Source: VGLO01 sp964599285 (GTDB lineage Bacteria; Patescibacteriota; Minisyncoccia; Minisyncoccales; Staskawiczbacteraceae). Taken from it: a stretch of 64,000 nt of DNA. Numbering within the stretch: the stretch's first letter is position 1; every line of letters starts with the position of its first letter. The position numbers were made by a program, and so were the translations under genes. The notes beneath the pieces were generated by a model that searched no databases, was not told the DNA's origin, and saw only the letters and a program-made list of their open reading frames with translations. Below, piece by piece: positions 31,079 to 39,056 of the stretch. The stretch is from the NCBI GenBank assembly GCA_964599285.1, contig CAZREI010000002.1:1-64000 (forward strand), written 5' to 3'.

Positions 31079-31170
31079 TTCCTTCGCAGAATAACGCGGA
31101 ATCTTACGCGGAATTCTGCGGAAACACTTCCGCGTTTTTCTGCGTTAATTTCCGCGTGGTTCCGCGGTAT
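31079..31170. repeat. TTCCGCG repeat (family 9), two-armed
   Basis: AACGCGGAATCTTACGCGG, AATTCTGCGGAAACACTTCCGCG, TTTCCGCGTGGTTCCGCGG; fills the gap to the SWIB stop. Confidence 0.82.
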
Positions 31171-31174
31171 TTAT

Positions 31175-31432
31175 TTACGATAAATGCTTTGAAACCAATT
31201 TGGTCATCTCAAACATATTGACCATCGACTTGCCACCAAATACCATTTTTAGCTTGGCATCGGCGTTGATATTCCTTTTATTTTTGGTGTCTTGCAAATT
31301 ATTTTTCTTGATGTACATCCAAAGCTTTTTTACCACTTCAGACCGTGGCATCGGGCCTTTGCCCACCACTGCTTCTAAATCGGCAGTAAGTTGCATAGGC
31401 TTCATAAACGCTGAATTTGATTTTCCTGGCAT
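31175..31432 (-). CDS. SWIB/MDM2-domain protein
   Basis: 85 residues from ATG at 31432 (MPGKSNSAFMKPMQLTADLE). The whole protein is one SWIB domain: MPRSEVVKKLWMYIKKNNLQ (about 27-46), DTKNKRNINADAKLKMVFGG, FEMTKLVSKHL. In eukaryotes SWIB is part of SWI/SNF; in bacteria small SWIB proteins occur in Chlamydia and CPR, perhaps as DNA-topology partners (inference). Confidence 0.92.
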   Translation of the reverse strand: MPGKSNSAFMKPMQLTADLEAVVGKGPMPRSEVVKKLWMYIKKNNLQDTKNKRNINADAKLKMVFGGKSMVNMFEMTKLVSKHLS

Positions 31433-31545
31433 ATAATATGCGATACTAATATACGAATTGCATACCAATGATACTAATTACGTTTCCGTATTCGTTTCAT
31501 TGGCATGACCGCCCGAAGGCGGATTAGTAGATTGGTATCGCGTTT
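31433..31545. repeat. palindrome, family 17 (ACTAATATACG words)
   Basis: GCGATACTAATATACGAATTG ... TTAGTAGATTGGTATCGCG with a CCGCCCGAAGGCGG hairpin. The further 31546-31646 gap holds only a CCTTGCCCCGCAAGG hairpin and no gene. Confidence 0.75.
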
Positions 31546-31646
31546 AAGTTTTAAATCGACCTTGTTGTTGCCTTGCCCCGCAAGGCAATTTGATTACGAA
31601 CTGTTTAAGCCATTTTACCCGATAATAGTCGGGGGGTCAACCGCTG

Positions 31647-32075
31647 TCAAGGATTTTTGCTCTTTTTTTGAGAAAAAAACCTGATAACATCCGTTTCCCC
31701 GATAATACAGTGAGCGCCGTCCCACACCAGCGGCACTCCTAGCGTTTGTGGATTAAGGCCGCACGTTTGAGCCTTGTCCGCCAAAATATCGGCATTGGTG
31801 GCATTATGAAAAACTTCCAGGCGGGTGAATGTTACGTTTTTTTCAATGGCATTTTGCTTGATAAATGTCTCTACGACAGCACAGTGCGAACACGGGCTCC
31901 CTTCAAATAAAATAATTCCTGGAGGAGAGGCCGGAGTTTTGTGAAAGTAACGCAAAAGGGCAAAACCGTTATTCCCCTGCCACAAAAAAAGCCATGCCTC
32001 TATGATGGCCAAAACGCCAATGACAACAAAAAACAGTAAATTTTTTTTGAAAAACGTAGTAATTGTTTTATTCAA
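31647..32075 (-). CDS. membrane-anchored thioredoxin-like protein
   Basis: 142 residues: one N-terminal membrane segment (FFVVIGVLAIIEAWLFLW, 15-32) and an outside thioredoxin/glutaredoxin-like domain with CxxC (GSPCSHCAVVETFI, about 59-72) and the cis-proline stretch LGVPLVWDG. Probably works with thiol redox partners such as the DsbB at 60064. Overlaps the TrmH gene by 4 bases. Confidence 0.82.
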   Translation of the reverse strand: MNKTITTFFKKNLLFFVVIGVLAIIEAWLFLWQGNNGFALLRYFHKTPASPPGIILFEGSPCSHCAVVETFIKQNAIEKNVTFTRLEVFHNATNADILADKAQTCGLNPQTLGVPLVWDGAHCIIGETDVIRFFSQKKSKNP

Positions 32076-32524
32076 AGGAAACGGATGTGATAGCCGGCGA
32101 CGCCAAATGCTACCGACACGTTTAACGATTCTTTTTGGCCGGCCATGGGCAAGTAAATGATGCTGTCGGCTTGCGCCAATATTTTTTTAGAGATGCCTTT
32201 TACCTCGTTGCCAATAATCAAAGCCAGGGGAAACTTTGGCTTAAACTTAGTGTACGGGATACTTTTTGGCGCTTGTTCTAACGCAACAATGTGTACCTTT
32301 TCTTGGCGCAGTTTTTTGACCAGCCGCCAGGTTTGCTTGTGGTGCTCAAAGGGAATAGATTTTTCCGCACCCAAAGCCGTCTTGGAAATTTTATGGTTTG
32401 GCGGAGTTCCGGAAATCCCACACAAATATATTTTTGTTACCGCCAAAGCGTCCGCAGTTCTAAAAATGGATCCGATATTCTCCAAGCTTCGAATGTTGTC
32501 GCAAATCACGTAGAACTCTTCCAT
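32072..32524 (-). CDS. SpoU-family (TrmH-like) RNA 2'-O-methyltransferase
   Basis: 150 residues. SPOUT motifs 1-3: NIGSIFRTADALAVTKIYLC (16-35), FPLALIIGNEVKGIS (about 98-112) and IYLPMAGQKESLNVSVAFGV (about 123-142). The knotted C-terminus binds SAM. No N-terminal substrate-binding domain, like TrmL-type enzymes; target RNA unknown. Confidence 0.92.
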   Translation of the reverse strand: MEEFYVICDNIRSLENIGSIFRTADALAVTKIYLCGISGTPPNHKISKTALGAEKSIPFEHHKQTWRLVKKLRQEKVHIVALEQAPKSIPYTKFKPKFPLALIIGNEVKGISKKILAQADSIIYLPMAGQKESLNVSVAFGVAGYHIRFL

Positions 32525-32525
32525 A

Positions 32526-32643
32526 ACTTGAATCTTGAATCTCGTATCTTGTAGCTTGAATAGAATAGATGAATTTGGAATTTGCCGCGCATTCAGTATT
32601 CTTTTATTCTATTCCAGCTTCCAGATACAAGATTCCAGATTCA
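32526..32643. repeat. spacer palindrome, family 5 (heptamer CTTGAAT)
   Basis: CTTGAATCTTGAATCTCG, TATCTTGTAGCTTGAATAG ... CCAGCTTCCAGATACAAG; very like 16172-16283. Confidence 0.92.
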
Positions 32644-32645
32644 CA

Positions 32646-33332
32646 CTATAATAGCCTAAATTTATTGATCACCAACCCAAAATCATATCCCAAAAACTGG
32701 GCGGCTTTGCGACAAAAGACCATTCTGTCAGTGAAAATTTCAAAGTACTCCATCACCGGACAAAAGTTGGTATCAATTTTCAATGTCAAGGTAATCCGCT
32801 TTTTTTTCGCTTGCCCTGAGCCCGTCGAAGGGTTTTCTATTTTTATTTTGCTTTCCGTAGCTGCGTAATTAACCCTGTCGTGAATATCGGTTTTAAAATG
32901 ATCTGGATCTTTTTGGGTCACGCGCGACCGGTCAACATCTGATTTATCAGCCAGCACCAAAATGGCGGAAATGTTGTGAGTAAAATTCATTTCTTCTTTG
33001 TCATGGTTTGAAATGGCCTGCATAATCATGGCCAGTTCCCTGGGGTCAAACTGATTATTGAAGACCTGGCCAAAGAGCATCGCCCCAAAAAAGTGGTGAT
33101 ACGTGCGAGTCATAAAGTTTCCCATGTCGTGGCAAAACCCGGCAATGGCCGCTAATTCCGCTTCGCGCTGATCCAAGCCGATATTCTTGGCAATTTGCAT
33201 TGCGCGATCCGAAACCACATTGGAATGGCGAAGCCCATGGTTGGTGTAAGCCAAAGCTTCCATGGCAACTTCTGTTTGGTTGATAAACTCCAGGATTTGA
33301 GGGTTTTTCTTTACGTCTTCAAGAGTAATCAT
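32646..33332 (-). CDS. HD-domain phosphohydrolase
   Basis: 228 residues. HD motif: HSNVVSDRAMQIAKNIGL, FCHDMGNF (metal-binding His-Asp at about 68-69) and a later SNHDKEEM. Likely a metal-dependent nucleotide phosphohydrolase; substrate unknown. Around residue 172 ENPSTGSGQAKKKR is an in-frame palindrome (CCCTGAGCCCGTCGAAGGG), a word widespread between genes in other bacteria (from memory). Confidence 0.85.
   Translation of the reverse strand: MITLEDVKKNPQILEFINQTEVAMEALAYTNHGLRHSNVVSDRAMQIAKNIGLDQREAELAAIAGFCHDMGNFMTRTYHHFFGAMLFGQVFNNQFDPRELAMIMQAISNHDKEEMNFTHNISAILVLADKSDVDRSRVTQKDPDHFKTDIHDRVNYAATESKIKIENPSTGSGQAKKKRITLTLKIDTNFCPVMEYFEIFTDRMVFCRKAAQFLGYDFGLVINKFRLL
32809..32835. repeat. 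in-frame palindrome inside the HD-domain gene
   Basis: GCTTGCCCTGAGCCCGTCG then AAGGGTT; gives NPSTGSGQA. Confidence 0.75.
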
Positions 33333-33366
33333 GAATTGATTTATGATTTAAAACTTCTATTGGTTG
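33331..33366. repeat. GATTTATGATTTA repeat (family 14), single arm
   Basis: ATGAATTGATTTATGATTTAA directly upstream of the HD gene start. The remaining gap to 33424 has no gene. Confidence 0.5.
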
Positions 33367-33424
33367 ATCTGTTGATTATAATTCTGGATCAGCGTTTTCA
33401 AATGGATTTTCTACTGACATGATT

Positions 33425-34402
33425 TTATTTTGAATCTAACTCTATTGGTTTATATTTACCCAATTTCTTCTTCATTTTTTCAATTGCAGCATGAAGGTCT
33501 TTATTTTTTACCACATACTCTGTTGGGTCATTCTCAGCGAATTCAACCGAGGCTGTGGCGTAAGTAAGAATATCGTTATACAATTGAGCAGATTTTTTGC
33601 CCACTTTTGCATTATCAAGTGCATCAAATACTCCTTCCCACCTTTCAATATATCTTTCGGGAGAAGAGTCCCGCTGCCAGGTACTCCAATTGAAGCCCTC
33701 ACCAATGGGTTCGGCGAATCCTCGATTACGAGCATGGATATATTCAGGAAGTGATTTCTGTTTATTGTAGTGGATGCATCGATCTAATTCGTTTGCTTGC
33801 TCCTCTAACCCTAATCTTCTTGCTTCAGCTACCATATCTTTAATACCAGAAAATAGTTCAAGCAGTCTATCGTCTGCTGACTCAAAACTATATTCCTGCT
33901 TTACCCGGTTGAGCACTTTTTGAAAAACCATTTTTACTAACTTCAACTCTCCTTTAGAAAGTGATTTTTCGTCGAGGGATTTTAGGTAATTTACAAAATT
34001 TTCTTGATTTGTGAAATCTATCTTCATATCACCTACTGCGTAGGTTTCGTGTTCGTCGTAATCACCTTGCGGATTTGGAGATTCCAAGTCAATACCAAGT
34101 TTCTCAAGAGTTTTTTGGTGTCTACTAAGTAAATCCTGCAGTTTTAAATTTTTTTGTATTTCTTCATGTAGGTGCTCCAACCCCGACGGGCTTTTTTCAG
34201 ATTCTTCCTCTTCATGTTCCTCGTCTTCTTGCTTTTCAAACAAGCCCATCATTAAACCAGCCAGGCCCCTTCCAAGCCACGCACCATGACTATGTTGTTC
34301 GTCGTAGCTTTCAAGGTCGGCAAGAAGTGCCTCAACCTCTTCTCTTGTTGCTTTTTCTACTCCCCCTTCTTGATTCTCAAGATTAATTCCTGTTTCTGAC
34401 AT
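33425..34402 (-). CDS. large soluble hypothetical protein
   Basis: 325 residues, strongly acidic N-terminus (KQEDEEHEEEESEKSPSGLE, about 56-75), helical throughout, no signal peptide; only a short hydrophobic patch GRGLAGLMMGLFE. Later part has GEGFNWSTWQRDSSPERYIE and LYNDILTYATASVEFAEND. Not recognised. Lies 16 bases downstream of sod on the same strand, so probably co-transcribed. Confidence 0.7.
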   Translation of the reverse strand: MSETGINLENQEGGVEKATREEVEALLADLESYDEQHSHGAWLGRGLAGLMMGLFEKQEDEEHEEEESEKSPSGLEHLHEEIQKNLKLQDLLSRHQKTLEKLGIDLESPNPQGDYDEHETYAVGDMKIDFTNQENFVNYLKSLDEKSLSKGELKLVKMVFQKVLNRVKQEYSFESADDRLLELFSGIKDMVAEARRLGLEEQANELDRCIHYNKQKSLPEYIHARNRGFAEPIGEGFNWSTWQRDSSPERYIERWEGVFDALDNAKVGKKSAQLYNDILTYATASVEFAENDPTEYVVKNKDLHAAIEKMKKKLGKYKPIELDSK

Positions 34403-34418
34403 AATTTTTACTCCAATA

Positions 34419-35057
34419 TTAAATATTGCTAAACCTTTTTTCGGCCTCTGCCCAGTTGACCACGTTCCACCAGGCTTTTAGGTAATCCGGGCGGACGTTT
34501 TTGTATTGCAAATAGTAGGCGTGCTCCCAGACGTCGTTGCCCATAATCGGCGTATGACCATCGGACATTGGGTTGTCCTGGTTAGCCGTAGACATAACTT
34601 CCAGCTTGCCATCTTTATTTTTTACCAACCACACCCAGCCGCTTCCAAAACGCTTGGCTCCGGCGTCTTCAAATTTAGTTTTAAAATCTTCAAAACTGCC
34701 AAAAGTTTTTTTAATTTCTTCGGCTAACTTGCCGGTTGGTTCAGGGAGCCACCCCGCTGAGCGGGGTTCGGGTCCGCTAAGCGGACCCATAATCTCCCAA
34801 AACATGGAATGATTCACATGTCCGCCACCGTTGTTCTTAACAGCGGTGCGAATGTCTTCCGGAACAGCATTTAAGTCCATCAACAGTTCTTCTGCGCTTT
34901 TTTCAAAAAGTTCCGGATGTTTTTCCAAAGCATCATTTACATTTTTAACATAAGCCGCGTGATGCTTGTCATGGTGGAGCATCATAATTTCTTGTGAAAT
35001 ATAAGGCTCCAAAGCATTGTAGGTATAGGGCAAGTCCGGCAAAGCATGTTTTTTCAT
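34419..35057 (-). CDS. sod: superoxide dismutase (Fe/Mn)
   Basis: 212 residues. Metal ligands: His in MMLHHDKHHAAYV (first HHDKHH), His in GGHVNHSMFW (about 80), Asp and His in NDVWEHAYYLQYKNVRPDY (about 176-180). Removes superoxide. The stretch GPLSGPEPRSAGWLPEP near 92-108 is longer than usual and is coded by two tandem perfect hairpins, an in-frame palindromic insertion. A family-1 palindrome ends 8 bases before the ATG. Confidence 0.96.
   Translation of the reverse strand: MKKHALPDLPYTYNALEPYISQEIMMLHHDKHHAAYVKNVNDALEKHPELFEKSAEELLMDLNAVPEDIRTAVKNNGGGHVNHSMFWEIMGPLSGPEPRSAGWLPEPTGKLAEEIKKTFGSFEDFKTKFEDAGAKRFGSGWVWLVKNKDGKLEVMSTANQDNPMSDGHTPIMGNDVWEHAYYLQYKNVRPDYLKAWWNVVNWAEAEKRFSNI
34751..34788. 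repeat. double in-frame palindrome inside sod
   Basis: ACCCCGCT-g-AGCGGGGT followed by GGGTCCGCT-a-AGCGGACCC, both perfect; translated as SGPEPRSAGW. Confidence 0.85.
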
Positions 35058-35065
35058 AGTTTTAA

Positions 35066-35268
35066 GGAGTAATCACGAATATACAAATTTAGAACAATAT
35101 ACAAATGTTACAAATATACGAATGTGCTGGATTGCCACGCTGGCAAGATGCGTGGCGTAATTGGCCGCAGCCGATTCGCCCCATCTCCGGCTCGCAATGA
35201 CGACGACGGGATTTGTATATTTGTAAGATTTGTATATTTGATCGTATTGGTATATTCGTGATTACTCC
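35066..35268. repeat. spacer palindrome, family 1, long copy
   Basis: GGAGTAATCACGAATATAC ... GGTATATTCGTGATTACTCC with a GGATTGCCACGCTGGC...CGCAATGACG core. Confidence 0.92.
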
Positions 35269-35272
35269 AGCA

Positions 35273-35548
35273 TTATTTTTCTTCTTTTTGCGTCAACCGC
35301 AATAAATATACGGTGAAAATTACAATAATAATCGTGATGATAATAGCATACAAAAATTTTATCAACACTCCCCCGCCAAGATTGGGGAAAAATTGATCAA
35401 TGGCGGATTTTATCGCTTCGTTCCAAGCCAAACCCGCCACCAATCCCAGCGCCGCCAAAATATATCCAATGGTTTTTTCCTTGATTTCTTTTCTTAATAT
35501 CGCCTGCTCCTCTTTGATTTTGCTAATTCCTCCTTTTAATCGTTCCAT
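35273..35548 (-). CDS. DUF5654-like two-pass membrane protein
   Basis: 91 residues: charged helix, then IGYILAALGLVAGLAWNEAI (about 27-46) and a second segment FLYAIIITIIIVIFTVYLL (about 65-83), ending QKEEK. The WNEAI...FFP pattern fits small CPR/archaeal membrane proteins of DUF5654 as I remember them; function unknown. Confidence 0.7.
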   Translation of the reverse strand: MERLKGGISKIKEEQAILRKEIKEKTIGYILAALGLVAGLAWNEAIKSAIDQFFPNLGGGVLIKFLYAIIITIIIVIFTVYLLRLTQKEEK

Positions 35549-35571
35549 GGATTTATTGTACCCAAATTAGG

Positions 35572-35609
35572 TAAAAATAAAAAGCCCCGGGCACGTTGGC
35601 ACGCGGGGC
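35572..35609 (-). terminator. intrinsic terminator of the gene at 35620
   Basis: GCCCCGCGTG/CACG..CGGGGC stem followed by TTTTTATTTTT on the minus strand. Confidence 0.85.
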
Positions 35610-35619
35610 ATGAGGCATG

Positions 35620-36024
35620 TTACTGCTTTTGCTCGTATTGGACGAGGAGGCCAATGATTGTCGGACTTGGCTTAGTAGTATTCGATTTATCGGCGTATAC
35701 CAGAGAAATTGACACTACTTTCTTTGTTGGGTTTTCGCTTTCCCACTGGCGTTTCGTTTCCCGAAGCCAATGCAGTGTTTCTTCCTCATATCCGCAGCGA
35801 GGATTATCGGCGCGGATATAAATGGTACTCTTGCCGTCGTCGTCGACGGCGTTGGTCATCACGGACTTGGTGTTTTCGGGCGGAGTATCAGTACTAACTC
35901 TACTGAGACCGATACAATAAGACCCAACAGGGACCCCAATTGCCACCATTACACCGAAGATTATAAGAGCGACTCTCCAGCCCCAACAATCCATCTTTTC
36001 AAGAAACGGGTGCCGATTTTTCAT
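35620..36024 (-). CDS. membrane-anchored hypothetical protein in a self-contained cassette
   Basis: 134 residues from ATG at 36024 (MKNRHPFLEKMDCWGWRVAL), with GAGAGGTG 7 bases upstream; a GTG 9 bases earlier lies inside that site. One membrane segment (VALIIFGVMVAIGVPVGSY) and an outside domain with ADNPRCGYEEETLHWLRETK. Not recognised. The leader CTCTTTGAGAGG folds on itself. A possible promoter TTGACT-17-TAAAAG lies near 36090-36115. Terminator at 35572. Confidence 0.68.
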   Translation of the reverse strand: MKNRHPFLEKMDCWGWRVALIIFGVMVAIGVPVGSYCIGLSRVSTDTPPENTKSVMTNAVDDDGKSTIYIRADNPRCGYEEETLHWLRETKRQWESENPTKKVVSISLVYADKSNTTKPSPTIIGLLVQYEQKQ

Positions 36025-36118
36025 TGCTTTCACCTCTCAAAGAGCTAAGCCACAATAAATTGCGGCAACATAGTAAACAACACTACTTTCTTTTACGCCT
36101 ATTTTTGATAAAAGTCAA

Positions 36119-36146
36119 CGCCGCCGCGCCCGCGGGCGCGGCGGCG
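36119..36146. repeat. perfect 28-base GC palindrome
   Basis: CGCCGCCGCGCCCG and its complement with no loop; between tgt and the gene at 35620. Confidence 0.85.
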
Positions 36147-36181
36147 TACCTTAATTTTGCATTTTGATTTTTGAATTAGTT

Positions 36182-37339
36182 TTATATTTCTCCCCGCTTA
36201 ATTTTCCCCCGGATTTCTTCCACGAAATTGTTAAAATAGTACAGATTATGAAACGTGAGCAGTTTTAGAGCCGTCAGCTCCCCTGCTTTCAATAAGTGGC
36301 ATAGGTAATCTTTTTTGTAATTTAAGCAAGTGGCGCAAATGCAATTTTCATCCAGTGGTTCGCGTTTTTTTAAAAATTTAGTTTGTTTGAGATTTAATTT
36401 TCCCTCGCTGGTAAAGGCAACTCCGCGGCGGGCGTATTGGGTTGGGATAGTGCAGTCAAAGGTATCAACGCCGGTTTTTATGATGTTTTCAATGTCTTCC
36501 AGTTTTCCGATGCCAAGCAAGTGGCGTGGTTTTCTTTCAGGCAATTCGGCCATAACCCAGCCCAGCATTTCTGACATTATTTTTTTGTCGCTGCCAAATT
36601 CTCCGCCAATGCCAAACCCATCAAAGGGCAGTGAGCCGATAAATTTTGCCGATTCCTGGCGCAAATCTTTATACCTTCCGCCCTGGACAATGCCATATAA
36701 TGCTTGCTTGGACTTTTTATCCTTTAAACAAACTTGCGCCCACTGATGGGTTTTGATCAGCGAATTTCTGGTATATTCATGGTTAGCCAACGGAGCGGTG
36801 CACTCGTCAAAAGCAAAAATAATATCGGCGCCCAGCTTTTCCTGGATTTTCATGGACTCTTTGGGCCCCAAAAATAATTCCCTGCCGTCAACCGGAGACC
36901 TAAAATACACCCCATCTTGCATGATTTTCAGTTTTTTGGGCTGGTGGCCTATTTTTATTTCCTGGCGCAAATCGGCGTCCGACCCCATGCGCGTCTTAGG
37001 GTTTATCATTTTACCAACCTGCAAATCTTGCCCAAATCCCAATGAAAAAACCTGGAAGCCTCCCGAATCGGTCATCAGCGGCTTTTTCCAGTTCATAAAA
37101 TCATGCAGGCCGCCGGCTTTTTCTACTATTTTTTCTCCAGGCTTTAAATGCAAATGAAACGTATTGGCAATGAGCACCTGCGAATTGGTTTGGGCCACTT
37201 CTTCGCTAGTCAGCGTTTTTACCACCGCTTGCGTAGCCACCGGAACTAAACACGGAGTTTGGATAACTCCGTGCGATGTTTCGATAAATCCCAGGCGAGC
37301 ATTGGAAATTTTTGATTTTTTGGAGATATGGAAATTCAT
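36182..37339 (-). CDS. tgt: queuine/preQ1 tRNA-ribosyltransferase
   Basis: 385 residues. Exchanges guanine 34 of GUN tRNAs for the queuosine precursor. Catalytic Asp regions TDSGGFQVFSLG (about 90-101) and DTFDCTIPTQYARRG (about 290-304); zinc motif CICATC...C...H near 333-365 (ENCICATCLNYKKDYLCHLL). MGIGKLEDIE-type stretch present. The segment NPKTRMGSDADLRQE may be another in-frame insert. No other queuosine gene is in the window. Confidence 0.96.
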   Translation of the reverse strand: MNFHISKKSKISNARLGFIETSHGVIQTPCLVPVATQAVVKTLTSEEVAQTNSQVLIANTFHLHLKPGEKIVEKAGGLHDFMNWKKPLMTDSGGFQVFSLGFGQDLQVGKMINPKTRMGSDADLRQEIKIGHQPKKLKIMQDGVYFRSPVDGRELFLGPKESMKIQEKLGADIIFAFDECTAPLANHEYTRNSLIKTHQWAQVCLKDKKSKQALYGIVQGGRYKDLRQESAKFIGSLPFDGFGIGGEFGSDKKIMSEMLGWVMAELPERKPRHLLGIGKLEDIENIIKTGVDTFDCTIPTQYARRGVAFTSEGKLNLKQTKFLKKREPLDENCICATCLNYKKDYLCHLLKAGELTALKLLTFHNLYYFNNFVEEIRGKIKRGEI

Positions 37340-37341
37340 AA

Positions 37342-37455
37342 GGAGTGGTCACGAATATACAAATACGATCAAATATACAAATATACGAATGCGGACGTTT
37401 GTCGTGATTTGTATATTAGTATATTAACGCAGATTCGTATATTCGTGATTACTCC
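37342..37455. repeat. spacer palindrome, family 1
   Basis: GGAGTGGTCACGAATATAC ... GTATATTCGTGATTACTCC; 2 bases before the tgt ATG and 2 after the next stop. Confidence 0.93.
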
Positions 37456-37457
37456 AA

Positions 37458-37922
37458 TTATTTAAACGTGACCGGCAGAGTAAAAGTTTTGTCGCGCACC
37501 GGGTCGCCGCTGGCGTTTTCATTTTTGAAAACTAAAGATCCCAGACTCCCTGAAGTTGCTGTAAAGGTAATGGTTGTCTCAAATTGGGTTGGCAATTGGG
37601 TCCACTCGGTCGTTGCTTTCAAAACGCCTTTGGCCAACTCATTGCCACCGTTGTCCAGCAAACGCACGGTTCCCACTTGCCCTTCAAATCCAGACCAGCC
37701 GTTGCCATTTACAACTCCCGTGATTTTTAAGGGAGATAAAATTGTTTCGTTGACTTTTGGAGAAAAAATTTCTATGCCAGAACTTACTGTTATGCTGGGG
37801 CTGGGGCTTGGCTCTGTAACAGGGGCTGCGGCTTTTTCTTTTGGCAACAACAGAAAAATCGCCCCGATTAAAATAAGAACTCCGACAATGGCTTCCACGA
37901 TGAGAATTGTTTTTTTATTCAT
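37458..37922 (-). CDS. Gmad2-type immunoglobulin-like exported protein
   Basis: 154 residues: N-terminal membrane anchor (ILIVEAIVGVLILIGAIFLL, 5-24), a proline/serine linker, then an Ig-like domain IEIFSPKVNETILSPLKITG (about 50-69) ... ENASGDPVRDKTFTLPVTF, the pattern of the Gmad2 domain found in Gram-positive germination/surface proteins and common in CPR. Likely cell-surface; partner unknown. Confidence 0.83.
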   Translation of the reverse strand: MNKKTILIVEAIVGVLILIGAIFLLLPKEKAAAPVTEPSPSPSITVSSGIEIFSPKVNETILSPLKITGVVNGNGWSGFEGQVGTVRLLDNGGNELAKGVLKATTEWTQLPTQFETTITFTATSGSLGSLVFKNENASGDPVRDKTFTLPVTFK

Positions 37923-37930
37923 GGTTTTAT

Positions 37931-38107
37931 AGCTGTGAATTGCGAAACCCCATTTGAAAAAGAGTTTCGGGCTCTTTTTCCCAAATTTGGGCTGAAAATT
38001 CGCTATAATTTTTTCCCGTAGCCTCAGGCTACGATAAAAAATTCTATCAAATTTTCATCTTCCAAATTTGGAAAAAATAGCTCCGAGGGGTTTCGTAATT
38101 CACAGCT
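37931..38107. repeat. nested inverted-repeat element, copy C
   Basis: Outer arms AGCTGTGAATTGCGAAACCCC with one mismatch; inside CCAAATTTGG pairs, then TATAATTTTTTCCCGTAGCC and GGCTACGATAAAAAATT. Core shared with copy B (45304), outer arms different. Confidence 0.85.
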
Positions 38108-38141
38108 TTATAGTAGTCGCTATACTGCCAAAAAGCAAACC

Positions 38142-38169
38142 TTGACATCCCATTCATTAAAAGTATAAT
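38142..38169 (+). promoter_or_regulatory. promoter of the gene at 38301
   Basis: TTGACA-16-TATAAT, perfect hexamers. Confidence 0.88.
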
Positions 38170-38176
38170 GGATTTA

Positions 38177-38300
38177 GACAATAAGTAGTCGCTATAAACG
38201 ACCTTAGCGTCTAAAGGTCGTTTATTTAATTGATCGTTAATTTCGCAAAAAAGTAAGCACAAGGCTTACCGTAAAATAAGTATAAATTAACGATAAAAGA
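38177..38300 (+). other. structured 5' untranslated region
   Basis: About 125 bases before the ATG: stem AAACGACCTTAG/CTAAAGGTCGTTT, then an outer stem ATCGTTAATTT/AAATTAACGAT enclosing GTAAGC-acaag-GCTTAC. The outer stem ends next to the start codon, and no Shine-Dalgarno site is seen. The word GTAGTCGCTATA occurs at 38113 and again near 38187. Confidence 0.55.
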
Positions 38301-38486
38301 ATGTTCAATAAATTTGACAACAATGGTGGAGGAAACTACCAAAAGCCTCCGATGATTCAGGGGAATTGGAAGTGTTCAGAATGCGGCGCGGAAATCACCC
38401 AGCTGCCATTTGAGCCAGCTCCTGATCGGCCAATCTATTGCCGAGAATGCTGGTCCAAAAAGAAACCACCACGATTTAACCGCTAA
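38301..38486 (+). CDS. CPR-type zinc-ribbon protein
   Basis: 61 residues: glycine/asparagine-rich start, then WKCSECGAEITQLPFEPAPD and RPIYCRECWSKKKPPRF: CxxC-18-CxxC ribbon. Such short proteins with the CREC/W ending are common in Parcubacteria (from memory) and of unknown role. Own promoter, unusually long leader and a symmetrical terminator. Confidence 0.8.
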   Translation: MFNKFDNNGGGNYQKPPMIQGNWKCSECGAEITQLPFEPAPDRPIYCRECWSKKKPPRFNR

Positions 38487-38500
38487 AAGTTTAGTGGTTA

Positions 38501-38534
38501 CAGCAAAAAACGGCCTTCGGGCCGTTTTTTGCTG
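38501..38534 (+). terminator. symmetrical intrinsic terminator
   Basis: CAGCAAAAAACGGCC-ttcg-GGCCGTTTTTTGCTG; serves both this gene and the convergent one at 38558. Confidence 0.92.
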
Positions 38535-38557
38535 TAAAAAATCTACATTTTGCAATA

Positions 38558-38764
38558 CTACTTTCTTTCCAGTTTCATGGCGTTAACCGCCAAGTAAATA
38601 GCCGACAATCCTACCAGAATGTAAATCAACCTGGCCAAAAAAGACCCTGCGCCAAAAACGATATCAACCAAGTTAAAGTTGGCCAGTCCCACCAATCCCC
38701 AATTCAATCCTCCGACAATCACCAGCACCAAGGCGATCATATCTACGGTAGTTAATTTTTGCAT
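38558..38764 (-). CDS. DUF378 family membrane protein
   Basis: 68 residues from ATG at 38764 (MQKLTTVDMIALVLVIVGGL), two membrane segments with NWGLVGLANFNLVDIVFG between, the DUF378 signature. Function unknown. Confidence 0.88.
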   Translation of the reverse strand: MQKLTTVDMIALVLVIVGGLNWGLVGLANFNLVDIVFGAGSFLARLIYILVGLSAIYLAVNAMKLERK

Positions 38765-38765
38765 A

Positions 38766-38880
38766 GTATCTGATACCAATATACTAATCCGCCGATGACG
38801 GTCATACCAATTATACTAATGGTGAACGTTTTATTAGTATCATTGGAATGTAAATTCGTATATTAGTATCACATTATTTC
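38766..38880. repeat. palindrome, family 17 (ATACTAAT words)
   Basis: GATACCAATATACTAATCCG ... CGTATATTAGTATC; adjoining the DUF378 start. Confidence 0.8.
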
Positions 38881-38965
38881 AAATAAAAACGACCTTTCAT
38901 TTATTGTATCACGCGATACAAAAACAAAGGTCAAAAAGTTATCCACTGAAAAAAATTGAGCGTTT

Positions 38966-39045
38966 TGTCATCCCAGGCCGCGACCCGGGATCCAGAGTAT
39001 CGGTGCAGTTTCTGGATTCCCGATTGCGCGGGAATGACAGTTTCA
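38966..39045. repeat. GTCATCCC...GGGAATGAC palindrome
   Basis: TTGTCATCCCAGGCCGCGAC, GGGATCCAGA ... TTCTGGATTCCCG, GCGGGAATGACAG; a word also seen at the tpiA end. Confidence 0.75.
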
Positions 39046-39056
39046 AGGAGTTACTT

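Noticed and set aside
36961..37005. In-frame palindromic insert in tgt (RMGSDADLRQE)
   Set aside because: The complementarity is weak and CPR Tgt proteins may have a longer loop here; left as a remark only.
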